The notes under the pieces are model-generated. The model did not search any database and was not told the origin of the DNA. It saw nothing but the letters and a program-made list of their open reading frames with translations. This document shows, in pieces, positions 30,897 through 43,468 of a DNA stretch of 57,036 nucleotides; position 1 is the stretch's first letter, and each line of letters starts with the position of its first letter. Source of the stretch: Clarireedia homoeocarpa. Lineage: Eukaryota; Ascomycota; Leotiomycetes; Helotiales; Rutstroemiaceae. A program made the position numbers and the translations under genes. The stretch covers positions 1 through 57,036 of the forward strand of contig LNKV01000092.1 in assembly GCA_001465935.1 (NCBI GenBank). The letters are read 5' to 3'.

Positions 30897-32047
30897 TCAA
30901 GCAGCCAGCTCTAACAAATCGCTACCACCCTGCCCCCCCGTCTTATTACCAGCCCCCCTACCCCCGAGTTCCACTATAGGCCACTCGGACGGCAACTCAC
31001 CCCTAATCCTATTCGTAAATATATTTGTTCTCTCCGGCGACTGCATTGTATCATCCATGATTGTCATCTGATCTCTCGAGCCCGCATGCTCTGCCGGCCG
31101 TGACCCCGTGTTTATCCTCGCCCTCTTCCGTTTCATGATAAAATATATCACCGTCGCTGCCGCACTCGCGATTACAAAAAGCGGTATCAGCAACGCGATA
31201 GCGATTATTGTGCCGGTGGAAAGAGCGGGGGTGGATGAGGGGAAGGGCTGCGTGGTTGCGTTGGTTTGGGTAGGAATTTGGGCGGTAGTGGATATCGTAC
31301 TTAGATATGTGTTAGACGTAGCGGATGTGGATATTGATATGGATGTTGATGCAGCGGCCTCGGCGAATAATTTGAGATCGGAAGATTGCCACATGATAGG
31401 TATGCCGTCGCCGCGGACAGTATACGCCGAGTCGGAAACGATGATTGTCGAAGACAAGATTATGTCCGTGCTGGTCCATGAATTAATTGCGTTCAATTTC
31501 GGAGAGAAGTATTGTAATATTGAGGTGGCGGATGTAAATGTAGAGACACAGGCGTGGCCGTCAGTTCTATAACTGAAACGGCTAGAATTGCGTTAGTAAT
31601 TAGAATGAACTTACAAGTTAGCTGACATGGGGTCACCTACGATGGGCAGCAAAGAGCTACTGTGGTCGCAGTTCCAATTCTCAGCATTGTATTCCTTCGA
31701 CCAAAACTACTCGGGAAAGTCGTCGCCTGCGTAAAGCCTCTGGGCACACTCCAGGACTATCTGCTTCATAATGAACAAGGCCTCGTCGTCATTTCGAAAC
31801 ATTTATACTGACAATAATATATGTTCCAAGGATCTCCAATCCTATACTCCGTGGTACTGCTAGGATAGCATGAGGGATCGATCAAATAGTTCTCATTATG
31901 ACCCCAGTACATCACGCTTCCATAAGTATAAATGTCAGTACATGAGGAGGGCAGCACCAAGGTCGTCAATAATGGCCCGCGATTGAACGACGAAATACTA
32001 TCTTGATCTGTAACAAGCGTTGTCGATATAGTCGACGATGACGGCAT
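30897..32047 (-). pseudogene. broken single-pass membrane protein (Ser/Thr-rich ectodomain)
   Basis: First exon 32047-31813 encodes the fungal family start SSFNRGPLLTTLVLPSSC and YWGHN...CYPS. The last exon 31581-30897 encodes VSDSAYTVRGDGIPIMWQSSDL, a Thr/Ser-rich stalk, one membrane helix (GTIIAIALLIPLFVIASAAATVIYFIM), a basic stop-transfer and a cytosolic tail. The middle (about 31765-31614) should continue through CP-GFTQAT and TVALCCPS. There the frame must change once before GFTQAT, and a TAG stands right after CCPS. I could not find introns that bypass both. Either a decayed gene or assembly errors in a GC-poor spot. Function unknown; such proteins sit in the plasma membrane or wall. 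Confidence 0.6.
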
Positions 32048-33537
32048 TTTTAACGTTGGCTACTAAGGCAGCGGACATAAAACCTTATGAGAAAAATAAA
32101 TGATTGTATAGCAAACCAAGAAAAGAAAACGATTCTCCAGCGAGAATGTAAATTAAAAAGATAAGAATATGTATGGGGAGAAAGTTCCTTACGTTTATAT
32201 TATGAGCGAAGCTACGCCTGTTTCACTTCTTGTAAGGAACTGTTATGCCTCTTGCCCCTGCTGGAATCCTTCCCACCACTTGAGTAGACCAACTGGGGGG
32301 AGTATTGGACCACCCACGCCTATCCACCCTATTATTGAATGAATACCCCCAAGACAATTTCTTTCTTGTACAACATCGGTCCCGTGGTCATATATAGTGT
32401 AAGTAGTATTGGCTGCGGAATCGATTTTCTGAAACTGTGGCGTTGGAAGAAAATAATAATCTCTATATATACTAACGAGCTGTCGCAGGGCGCTTTAGGT
32501 TCCCTGCTCGCTCCGTGTTATCGTTTCTTAAATATCACGTTACTATATTTTTTAATAGACTAATTAGAAGTTGTAAATAATAATTCTTTAAATAAATTAA
32601 AAGTTATATTTAGAGATAGTCTAGACTTACTATAATCTTATAAAAGAAAAATATATTAATTTTATAATAATAAAGATTAGTAAGAAATTATAAAAAAGTT
32701 TTTAAAATAATAATAATAAAATATAAAATTTAATTAATATATCAACTAATTATTATTTATTTTAAATATATAAATCTTCTTTTTATATTTATTTTATTAT
32801 TATATTTTTTAAAATATTAATATTTAATTATTTTATATTATTACTTTAATTATTTTTAAATTTTAATATTTAGTTTTTAATAAATTTATTTTAAATTTTT
32901 TAAAAGTATATTTAAATTAAAGTAATTAGAATATATATATTATTTATTTAAAAAATTAATTTATATAAAAAATAAAAAATTATATTTTTATATTATAATT
33001 AATATATAATTTACAATTAAATATTTAATAATTTAAAAACTTTAAAATAAATAATAAATTAATTATAATAAAATTTTAAAAAAAAATTTTTTAATAAAAT
33101 TTTAAATAAAAATTATATTATAATATTCTAGATAATATAAACTTTTTATAATAATAATTATTAATATAATTAAATATTTATATATAATATTTAAAATTAA
33201 ATATAAAATATNNNNNNNNNNNNNNNNNNNNNNNNNNNNNNNNNNNNNNNNNNNNNNNNNNNNNNNNNNNNNNNNNNNNNNNNNNNNNNNNNNNNNNNNN
33301 NNNNNNACAGTGGGAAGGACTAGCTATATTTATAGGCCCTTCAGGCCTCGCATTCCGAGCCTACAATCCTGAAGTCATGCTTCAGGCCCCGCATTCCAAG
33401 CCCTCAATCATGAAGTCATTCCAGGCATCGCATTCCAAGCCTCATTCCATGTGCTTTGCGATCCTGAACTCAGACATTCCATAGGCTCTTGCATACCTGA
33501 AGTCAGACATTCCATAGGCTCTCGCATACCTGAAGGC
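32048..33537. other. gene-free, strongly AT-rich stretch with assembly gap and degenerate short repeats
   Basis: 32540-33211 is extremely AT-rich, as in 1-800. 33212-33306 are Ns. 33327-33545 is a degenerate tandem array of roughly 30-45 bp units built on gcattccaagcc, gaagtcattcc and cattccataggctc. No gene seen. Confidence 0.7.
33212..33306. other. assembly gap (95 N)
   Basis: Run of N between AT-rich sequence and the short repeats. Real gap size is unknown, and missing PKS sequence could lie here. Confidence 0.99.
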
Positions 33538-34590
33538 CTACATTCCAACAATATTTCCAATTGTTGTGATATCGAAACCTTTGTCTAAAAGCTTACGAAG
33601 TCCAGGTGGTTTCAATCCGGTCAGCATATATGTATAGTCCACGCTATGTGCCGGGACCCCAGTAGCTTCGAAATCACCACCTGGTCCACTAAGGGAGAGG
33701 TCGATGACGTGCAAGAATTCTTCTTCGTTCAAGGGCTGGATGCCTTTTCTCAAGAGAAGAGCTTCTATCTCCGGGTTCTTGTGGAGATGACCGACTTCGG
33801 AAATAATCCCGAGACCAGCCGAAATAGCTTTCTTGCCCTGGGAGCGGCGCCATCGAGCAAATGGATCGAGAAATCCATTTACTACACAGTAATTGCTCTC
33901 TGTTGCAGTCGCGACACTACCGGAAACCGAAGAGGTCAAAAGGAAAAAGTCGAGTGCTTCGTCGTTGCCCTCGAGCGCGTTGTGCAAATTCCATGTTCCT
34001 TTCCACTTAGGCTGGATACCTGTATGCCAACCTTGATGGCTCATGCGAGTGAAAAGAGCTTCATGAAGACCCATGGTCGCTTGTATCACACCGCCAATAG
34101 GTTTTCCGGTGGCTTTGCAGGCTTCCACAGCTGCGTTTAATATCAGCAGCCTGGACAACATCTCCCCTGACAACTGTGACGTGAGCTCCTGCGTTTTCGA
34201 GGCGAGAAACAAGATCTTGCGCGCTGGGCTTGTCACTGCTCGGACTTCCGAGGAACACAAAGTGTCGTGCACCGCGAGATATCGCCAATAGGTTTTCCAG
34301 TGGCTTTGCAGGCTTCCACAGCTGCGTTTAATATCAGCAGCCTGGACAACATCTCCCCTGACAACTGTGACGTGAGCTCCTGCGTTTTCGAGGCGAGAAA
34401 CAAGATCTTGCGCGCTGGGCTTGTCACTGCTCGGACTTCCGAGGAACACAAAGTGTCGAGCACCGCGAGATATCATCCAGTGGCTCAAACTACGGCCCAA
34501 GCCTCCGAGACAACCAATGAGGAGATAAACCTTTTCCGGGTCGAAAACTGTAAGGTACTTTGAAAGTGCAACCTGCTCACATATTAGATT
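33538..34590 (-). pseudogene. KR-domain relic of a highly reducing PKS
   Basis: The frame reads as the ketoreductase of an HR-PKS: YLLIGCLGGLGRSLSHWMISRGARH (NADPH loop), then GGVIQATMGL, FFLLTSSVSGSVA, the catalytic Tyr in ESNYCVVNGFLDPFARWRR, and GLGIISEVGHL with EALLLRKGIQP. No KS, AT, DH or ACP is found on either side; the 5' end stops in noncoding sequence near 34590 and the 3' end runs into short repeats beside the gap. A 191-bp tandem duplication lies inside and, with a shift at a run of A present in both copies, puts about 60 residues out of frame. So it is a non-functional fragment, and from a different PKS than 45664-54173. Confidence 0.8.
34093..34474. repeat. 191-bp near-perfect tandem duplication
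   Basis: 34093-34283 and 34284-34474 are almost identical head to tail, from gccaataggttttcc to accgcgagatatc. Only about two base differences were noticed. Length is not a multiple of three. Confidence 0.9.
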
Positions 34591-35294
34591 TGCTCATTTC
34601 AAGTAGGAAAGTAATCATAGCTTACTGAAACCGGACTTTTTTATATTTACGTAAAGATATACAGAAGGATTTGTTTCAATTATGAAGCTAAAATATTACA
34701 TACTTAACATCTATTCCTCATAACGTCAAGAAACCATAGGAGGTATATTTGTTAGAAGTAGAAGAGATTATTATAAATCTATAAATATTTATGATATTAT
34801 TAAAGTCTACGATTCTACACTGTGTGGGTTGGGTAATTTTGTAGTAGATGAACTAACATAATGACCAAGCACTTCTGACAATATTATAAAAGATTTAGTA
34901 TTGTAGAATATATCTCTAATAGTTATTCTCAGTTGATCTCTACACCGAAGGAATATATCAAAATCCAAAGCAATAAAAGTAAGCTGACTCTTACTTGCTT
35001 TCATACTCTACATAAGCTAGTCTCGTAGTGTGATACTCATTTACAGGGAACTAATTCCTTTATACTTAAATCTAGGCATTCTCCTCAGATACACATCGAG
35101 AGCTGAAAAAAATTGTATTACTTGCATCTTATCCCTTGTAACTCTATAAGCATTTGGTTAAGAGTGAAGATTATAAAACTTGAATCTACCCACATATTCT
35201 CAAGCAATACAGTACTTTCTATGATATTTTAACAATAGAACACTCTCATACTTTAACAACTCTTTCAAAGCTACCAGCACATCTAAAAAACAAA
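34591..35294. other. intergenic, halogenase promoter
   Basis: No gene supported; AT-rich with short frames only. Confidence 0.4.
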
Positions 35295-37147
35295 ATGGCA
35301 TTCGTACCTCCCAGAAAGTGCACTGTTCTCGTCATTGGTGGCGGTCCCGCAGGCTCGTACTGTGCATCTGCTCTAGCCCGCGAGGGGATTGATACTGTTC
35401 TGCTTGAAGCCGAGAAATTCCCGCGGTAAGTACTCACTAAGCACTTGCTAAGTTGTAGCTTATTTCGATATAGCTATCATGTGGGAGAGAGTATGCTGCC
35501 TTCAATAAGGCACTTTATGCGTTTCATCGGTTGTGATGAAAAGTTCGATTCCCATGGTTTCAGAATCAAGGTAAGATAAAAAGCGAAATACTTGTTTAGC
35601 TTACTGACTTTCACTATCACAGAGGGGTGCCACGTTTAAGCTCAACTCTAAGCCACCTGGATGTTTGTTTCCTTTGACCCAATAGAGAAATGCTGCTGAC
35701 CAAAGCAATAGCTACAAACTTCATTGCTGCTGGAGGCCCCAAGGGCTACGCCTATAATGTCGTACGCTCTGAATCTGACGAGCTCTTGTTCCGTCACGCT
35801 GGGGAAAGCGGCGCTCATATCTACGATGATTTCAAGGTGACCTCGGTGGATTTTGTCCCATCTGGTCTTCCTCCAAGTACAGATCCTGAATGCAAGATCC
35901 CTGACCCTGGCCGCCCAACATCAGCCAGCTGGACAAGTAAGAATGGTGCCTCGGGTGTCGTAAATTTTGATTATCTCGTGGATGCTAGCGGTCGTCAGGG
36001 GCTTATAAGCACGAAATATCTGAAGAATCGCACAATGAATGCTGGTGAGCAGCTTCAAAGCATCGCCAATTGGGGATACTGGACCAATGGTGGCACATAT
36101 GGAGTAGGGACTGAGCAAGAAGGATACCCTTACTTTGAGGCACTCCACGATGGTAGTGGGTGGGCGTGGTATATTCCGCTGCACAGCGGCCAGGTTTCTG
36201 TTGGTGTAGTCCGAAACCAGAAAGTGTTAGCACAAAAGAAGCGTGAGAGTGGACTTGACAGCAAGGCTATATATCTTGATACTCTCGAGCACAACGCTGG
36301 TATGCATGCCCTCCTCGACGCAGCGACACTTATCAGCGACGTGAAGTCGGCTTCTGATTGGTCCTACAATGCGTCGGCCTACGCCAGCCCTTATGTCCGC
36401 ATTGCTGGTGATGCTGGCTGCTTCGTGGACCCGTTTTTCTCATCTGGCGTTCACCTAGCGCTTAATGCTGGTCTCTCCGCAGCAACTACTATCTGCGCTT
36501 CTATCAAGGGCCAAGCCTCCGAGCTGGTAGCTGCTACATGGCATTCAAAGAAAGTGGCTACATCCTACACTCGCTTCTTGGTCGTTGTATCCAGTGCCTT
36601 GAAACAAATTCTCGAGCGAGAAGAGCCTGTCATTGCAGATTTTGACGAGAAATCTTTTGACCGGGCTTTCCAGCATTTCCGTCCGGGTAAGTTATCTATC
36701 CTCTTACAAGACCTTTATCACACTGGCTTTTAATAAAGGAGTATGTGCTAAGTACAGTTTTTTCTTCATATAGTTATTCAGGGCTCCGTGGACGTGAACA
36801 CCAATCTCTCAAAGGCTGAAGTGATGCGGACACTCAACTTTTGCATGGGCGCACTCGCATTCAACGACACACCAGGAAACGAGGAACTTCTGAAGAATAT
36901 GCATTCACTTGCTGTTAGCGATTCAACATCTATTTCGGATGAGAAATATAAAAGTATTGTTAAGGAGGCCGAGACAGTCTTGACAGCCGAGCAATTAGAA
37001 TACCTCAACTCGGTTCGCAAGGGCGAAACTCTGAGGACTAACGATATAATGAGTCTCGATAGTACTGGATTTGATGTAATCGATGGGTTTTCAGCGAACC
37101 TCACCAGAGGACAACTCGGGTTTGTACAGCCAAAATTGGTTTCCTAG
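35295..37147 (+). CDS. flavin-dependent halogenase
   Basis: Five exons: 35295-35425, 35474-35570, 35623-35662, 35712-36686, 36774-37147; 538 residues, no lesions. The FAD dinucleotide loop GGGPAGSY is at residues 15-22, YHVGESMLPS in exon 2, NVVRSESDELLFRHAGESGA mid-protein, and the halogenase signature WxWxIP at residues 240-245 (WAWYIP). GDAGCFVDPFFSSGVHLALNAG completes the FAD site. The third intron (35663-35711) has a weak GTTTGT donor but restores the KLN...TNFIAAGG region. Such fungal enzymes use FADH2, O2 and chloride or bromide to halogenate polyketide or aromatic substrates. It lies between the KR relic and the broken PKS, so its native substrate was probably a polyketide from this locus. 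Confidence 0.9.
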
Positions 37148-38718
37148 GTGCCTTCTTAGAGCATCTTGCACTCTTTCGAAGGGATAGGTGCCAATATCTA
37201 GAACTTATCGGCTATAGCTGATATGAGACTTGGGTTCGATAAAAATAGCAATTGCTGTTATCTAGAATTTCTCAAGTTAATAAATTGGTCTTTCATAGAG
37301 GGAGTTCATCGAAGAAAATCAAACTGAAATACTCCTATACAACTAGAACATCCTCAAATATCCCAACCTGATTATACTTCGCCAGTGCATTGGAACCAGA
37401 AGGTGGACGAACAGTGACTAAAAATTTATTTAATATTGTTTCAAGAGATTAAGGTTTGCATGTGATATGAAAGTGCCTTCTTTGAGAAGCACATTTTGGA
37501 GCAGAACTGCGCGGATCAAAGATGGACAGGTAGGACGCATGGTATGCTGAAGCTTGTGTCTGACTCCTCAAGCAGGGCTGTAACTATAGAAGGAATCGTA
37601 AAATATAGACCTCAAAATAGGTATATTATATGTCGGTTGGCTTAGTACAGCTGTGGGTGAAACCGACTCATAGCACTATACTCAGTCACAATAGGGCCTA
37701 AGTAAATACAGTTGAATCGGTTCGGTTTTCTAAACTAGGTGGGAGGAGGAGCTGGACTATATAGACTCGCTCTCCTGTACTAACTACATGAATGGCTTTA
37801 TTGTTCGCTTCTCCTGTACTATCTTCCGTAGCCTATTGATTGAGTCCTCCTGTAGTCTATTTATTCCGATGTTATTTCTTTGATACAGTTTGGAAGCTGC
37901 AAAACCTCCCTGTTTTCTTCGCAGATAGTGCAACCATTTTTATAGTGTTATTTACACACCTTGATTAAATCTAACAGATAATTGAATCACTGTATACTGG
38001 AGACTTTAGAAATTCATCCCCAACCAATACTTTGGTAACTTTCCATGAATAAAATATCGTTGAAAGGTTAGCCTTGGAGTTATAAAAACTAGCGTGCAAT
38101 TTAGAGTTATATTTTTCTTAAACTAGAGTACTAGAGGTGACTTGTTCGGATATTTTATTAAAAGTATTAATAGCTTGTATAATTCTCTTTTCGCTATAAC
38201 TAAACGCTTGAAATGTCGAGATGTAGGCAAAAGCGTAGCAGAACCTTATTATCACTTTATAGTATATAATATTTTATAAATAACTATTTTTAATTTATAT
38301 ATAAGAAATTCTTATTTTATTTTAAATATTTTATTAAAAAAGAGATTAAAAAATAAAACTTTCAATAAAAAACTAATTGAATTTATTGAATATAGAAAAA
38401 TAATAAAATTATATTTTAATATAAAGCGTCTAAGTCAATTAAGATAAAGGTTTATATATATCAAGGGGTCACGTGTAGTCGCGTAGATCATGTGTCTATA
38501 GCACGTGAACACTAGGTATTTGCAAAGGCCTACTTGTACACAGTGTACACAGGGAGTTCTAGGTTGAGTATTCAGGTATCAATCGTGATAATTCAGTTAA
38601 AATCGTTACAAGACACTACTAGATGCTATATAACTTATTGGGGTTCTCCTGCGATTGGCTGTTCCAATCCCTGAGCCTAAGGTCAAGGTCCACTGATTAT
38701 ATATTCATAACATTAGAT
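37148..38718. other. intergenic, partly AT-rich
   Basis: No gene. 38230-38460 is strongly AT-rich. Loosely repeated ctcctgta-ct words occur at 37760-37850. Confidence 0.4.
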
Positions 38719-41700
38719 TTATCTTGAAGCAAAATCATATCGCATTAACTTCCGAGGGAATCCACTGATATTGAACAAATGTTTATCTGGGATCAATCCG
38801 ACGATCTCGAGGGCGATCTGTGTCTGACTCTCTTCTTCTGGGATAGAGATAGTAACTTCTACCTCAGTAAAGTGTCCGTTTACCATATCTTGAACAGGAA
38901 GAGGCAGATTTTGGTCGTCATTAAACGGATCAAGGACTACAAGGGACGCAGGTTTCGTTCCAGAACCGAGAAACTTGCCGAAGGCTTTCATCTCTTGTGG
39001 GTTGTTCGGCAGACGACATTGTATAACGCCTTTGAGTAGTATAGGTGAATTTGGACCTTTTGTGGCGTTGCCCCGCTTCTCGAAGTAGAAAGAGCTTGCA
39101 ACTAGGCGACAAGCGATTTCGCCAATCATGTACTGCACATCTCTATCGGTTTGTGTCCAACCAGTCACATTCTGCAACATTAATGTGACCTTATTAACGT
39201 CGTCTAGCAGTGGTGGCGTTACACCGAGATCAGGGTTGATACGATAGAAACGAGATTTGAATTCCTTGTCGGTGATCTGTTGGGACCATTTCTGCCAGCG
39301 AATCTCAGAATCCAAGTTGAGCTTGATCTGATACTTGACCATAGTGAACAGCATATTTATGAATGGCATTTTCGGGAAGAATTTGGGCGCGTTCTCAAGG
39401 ACTCTCGACTCTTTTACAGGAGGATCTTCGTTATTTTTATAGTCTCTCTGGAGACCGGTACCGAGCGATAATAGAATGTCCGGTGTTTCGCACAAATTGT
39501 GCGCGAATGCAATATTTCGGGCTTCTCCCATGGCGATTTCAATTGGGTTGTTGTGAAGGATAGCCCCGTCCATAAATTGAAGTTCGTCTTTTCTACCAAA
39601 AGGTTTAAAATAGCCCGGAGCTGCAGATGTGGCTCGCGCACTAATGCCATATTAGCAAGTATTCAATTATGGAGTGCTGCAAACATACGCTTCCCACACC
39701 TTGAGCTCATCCTCGGGCTTCTCGGGTCTGTGTCTAGTATAAGATGGCCCATGCGTGGGCTTGACCGACGCTGACTGAAATACTTTGCGAACATTGTATG
39801 ATGATAGTATGTAGGGTATCGTCCCAGAGGCAGATGTGGCGGTGACTGCTACCATCAATGGTCGACTTCCGTTCTCTTGCGCGCCAAACAAGCTGGAAGT
39901 GCCAAGGGCCTCTTCTAGGGCTTTAGCAAATGGCCCCGTTTCGTACTTGCTCTTCTTGATCAGCCTCTCAACATATTTGATGCCGCTGTACGTCTGCGCT
40001 TTGCGTGGCGTGAAAGCGCTGTGGACCAGATTCTGGAACTTGTCAATACATTCAGCCACGGTCCACTGTTTGTATCCGAAACCCAACGAAATCAAGCCGC
40101 CCGTACTGTCATTAAGTTAGTACGAGATAACTTTATAAGCTTCACTGAGAAGAGTCTAACCTTGTTCCAACCACGAGGTCAAAGAATCTTTGCAGGGGAA
40201 TGTCTATGCGATCCTCTATTGCTTTTAGTATCGCGAGCTCTACTATCCCACGGACCCCACCGCTATTGCCAGATTAGTATCGCTGAGTTGAGTTCTCATT
40301 TAATTTAAGGTCTCTTACCCATCTAAAGTAAGGATTCGAAGACCAGAGTTGGCTGGCCCAATGTGAATCGTGCTTCGCAAAATCGGCATATTTGGGCCTT
40401 CATTATAAGACCCGAGAACGCAACCTAAGGGGCAAGCGTCGATAATAATCTGTGTCCCTTCATCGCAATGACCATAATCGAAGGCGCACTCCCGGCAAAT
40501 AATATGTCCACAGATGAGCGTGCACTGCGCTAGATTGAACAAGCAAACAAGACAGATGGAGTTGCAAAAAAATTTGGTCTCCCCCAGTGGTTTGTAGAAT
40601 CCTTGGAGGATGGACTTATGCTCACTTATTGCTATCTCCCTTGAGCTTTCTTGTCTAGTCCTGTTGTATTCTTCCACTTTTTTGGTGATGTCAACAAGCC
40701 TTTGCAGGACTTTATCTTCCCACCTGTATGACTGAAGACTAAATCTCGATGCCACACCCGATTTTCTTGCATTTGAGTCGTAATAATCACTGCTTGAGTT
40801 GCTCATGGAATCATCGCTTGCTGGACTTAGGAACTCGCCATGCTCTTCTCTGGTTCTGAACGGTTCTCGCTGTCGATGTATTCCGTCATGCGTCCTCCAC
40901 GTTAAATCACAATGAAACCCCCGCTCAAACACAGCCATGTTTCGCCGTAGCGTGAAATCACACCTGACTCTCGTTTCGAAATACTCTTTGATGACGTACA
41001 TGCAAACACTCTTGTATGATACACTTCTTTTTGACTCGCTTCGGCCTATTTTGTGTTCTTGCGCATCATCCTGCGTCGAATACTGGGTGGTAAACCATAC
41101 CTGTGGCTGGCCTGTACGAATTTTTAGTTGCAAATATAGTCAGAAAGGAGGCAATGGGATACTAAGGTTGACTCACCAAGTCTTTGCTTTCTTATCGAAT
41201 CCAGCATGATACAGGATGCCACCAAATTTGTTATTTTGTTGAACAGTTTTGTAATCTTACCGTCTAGGTGACATTGTTCCCCAAACAGCACAGCAAATAG
41301 CAAAACATTATCAGCCAGGTTCTCTGGAGGAGGACGATGCTGCAGCGAAGCTTTCACATAGTCAAAGGGTGTGTCCAGGGAATTCGAGAAATGGTCAAAA
41401 GCCAGCGACAAGTAGAGTTGGAATTGATCGACGTCGGGTAGCATTTTACGCTTTTCCTTTTTATTGTAAGACTTTCCGCAGCAGTTGAGAATGACCTCAC
41501 GAAGGACGTCACGTTGATCGTGAAGCAGCTGGTATCTACTCTTGTCAGGAATCCGCACGACGTCTATGCTAGAGTAGTAACAATCGAAAAGCTCTTTCAT
41601 TGACGTGATCGGAACAGAACTTTTTGCCCATTTTGCAACATAACCCTCGAATGTCTTGTTCTTCATGATCTGGGGATTCATCGATTTGAAGAAATCCTCG

Positions 41701-42829
41701 GTAGCTCGGTGCCGGCTCCATTGATCATTAGGAGTTGAACTGCTAGATTTATTTAAAACAATGACAGCATGCGGTTTACTTGGCAGGTTGATCGAGGCGG
41801 AATAGTTAGAATCAGCCCAGGAAAGCAGCTTTTCCACAACATCTTCCATTGTTCTAGAGATATGTAAGACATTTAGTTGACATAAAGAGACTTTAAAGAA
41901 ACTAAGTGCGTAGCACTTACTTAGGATTATTTAAGACAAAAACAACAACGTCGGAGAAAACATGAAAGATGCGGGGATACATCTCAGCCACGGCGTACTG
42001 ACGTTTTCCTGTCGTTTCATAACCTAGTGCGTTTCTTGAGGCCCATAACAGCGCTCGTTGTGTGAAATGGACAATTCGGGATACTGGATTCGTGCGCGTA
42101 AGGCCTTGACGAAGATGATGGGTTCCTGATCCCGACTCTAACCCTGCGTAAGCGACTGGGTTGCGCTCTCCTCCTTCGAAACCTTCACAATCAGCAAAGA
42201 GAATCGGCCGAGAACTGTGGATTGTGGTTGGATCGGAATAGAGATGAACATCGGCAGAGGTTGGAACCTCGCAGTCACTACGCCCGATCACAGGCGTTGC
42301 CAAAGGAGACGAGTGTTCATCTGGAGATTCGTGGTTTCCAGCATTCGTTAATAGCCGAATCAAAGTACTTTTACCGGACCCTAGGGAATGTAAACGTCAG
42401 CTATATTATCTTCTTGATTGCAAAGGTGCAAATACCTGTTTGTCCGACGAAGGATACAAGACTTGGATATCTTGGTTGGCCCAGTGCTTCCGGATTTTCC
42501 ATCATTATGGCTGCAAAACGCCTGTATTCAGCTAAGACAGGTTCACCATCTTCATTTTTGCTAAGACCAAACCAAATTGTATCTTCATCCAAGTCATGTT
42601 TCCTCCTCTCGTCATCTGCATCTTGAGGTTCAGCCATCCAATTGTTGACCTTTTCCACAATTCTTGGATCCAATTGACCATGGGGGATCCCAGATGGTCC
42701 GACTTTATTCTCTCTGTGGGCGCGGCGACTGGGCCAGCATTTATTGCAGTAGTAATCATTACATCCTTCGCAGAATTTCACCTCCAAAATGCTGCCACAG
42801 CCTTCACAAGTTGTGTTATCGTTCGACAT
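38719..42829 (-). CDS. multidomain protein: zinc finger - P-loop GTPase - RING-like - patatin phospholipase
   Basis: Seven exons: 42829-42436, 42380-41921, 41853-41177, 41111-40319, 40262-40161, 40105-39689, 39640-38719; 1254 residues, every junction in frame and every domain motif restored by splicing. Residues 8-38: B-box-like finger (CEGCG, FCEGCNDYYCNKCW). Residues about 125-300: G domain with VGQTGSGKST and ADCEGFEGG (Walker B/G3), then VLNKS. Residues 697-741: RING-like CLVC...CGHIICREC...CPLGC. From 770: patatin with LTLDGGGVRG, nucleophile loop GTSTGG (about 806-811), ARATSAAPGYF, and the dyad Asp in DGA (about 972) followed by NNP. Predicted calcium-independent lipid acyl hydrolase under GTPase control, cytosolic. 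The architecture recalls NLR-like immune or incompatibility effectors of fungi, in which patatin is a known effector domain; that role is inference. Confidence 0.85.
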
Positions 42830-43071
42830 ACTTTCAACGCATAATACGTATTAGAGGCAATTGGAAAGGCTGTATTAAGGAAGACAAGGAAACCTATGGC
42901 TGTGTTGGGCCTCAGAGTCCTTATTTATGATTATCAGCTACGCGTAAATATGACAGCCTTGTGCTCCTTGACCATGGCTTTGCTTAATGTATGGTTGTAC
43001 AAAACCTAGATAATTTCGTACACGATAGCGGCTAGAGGGTCTTTTGCAGCCTTAATAATAGCGCTACACCT

Positions 43072-43136
43072 GTGAAAACTCCAAAAGTGACGCCAATTCT
43101 AAAGAAGTGACAATTTGGGCTTATATTTAGTTTCAT
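43072..43136. mobile_element. 65-bp palindromic MITE-like repeat, copy 1
   Basis: Begins GTGAAAACTCCAAAAGTGA and ends TTTAGTTTCAT; the last bases have decayed. Confidence 0.8.
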
Positions 43137-43403
43137 ATACCCCCCTCAGAGTATATAGTCTATAAGCGTTTCTAAATAGGTGGACCAGGGCTATTCCCGG
43201 TTTTCTATATACTGTTGTACAGTTGAACTACCTCTTCGCTGAACTACTTCGGATTAAATAGACTAAGTTGGCTTTGTATATCTTATATATATAGAACTGC
43301 CTCTTATAGTTAGATAGACTGCTTGGTTTTTTTTCGTTGGTTGTTTGATATAAAGCTAGAGATTTTACTACTACACTATTTGCGCAAGCCGAGACTTATA
43401 ACC

Positions 43404-43468
43404 GTGAAAACTCCAAAAGTGATACTACTTCTAGAGAAGTGACAATTTGGGCTTATATTTGGTTTCAC
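43404..43468. mobile_element. 65-bp palindromic MITE-like repeat, copy 2
   Basis: Ends GTGAAA and TTTCAC are inverted; the centre CACTTCT-AG-AGAAGTG equivalent makes a second short hairpin. Confidence 0.85.
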
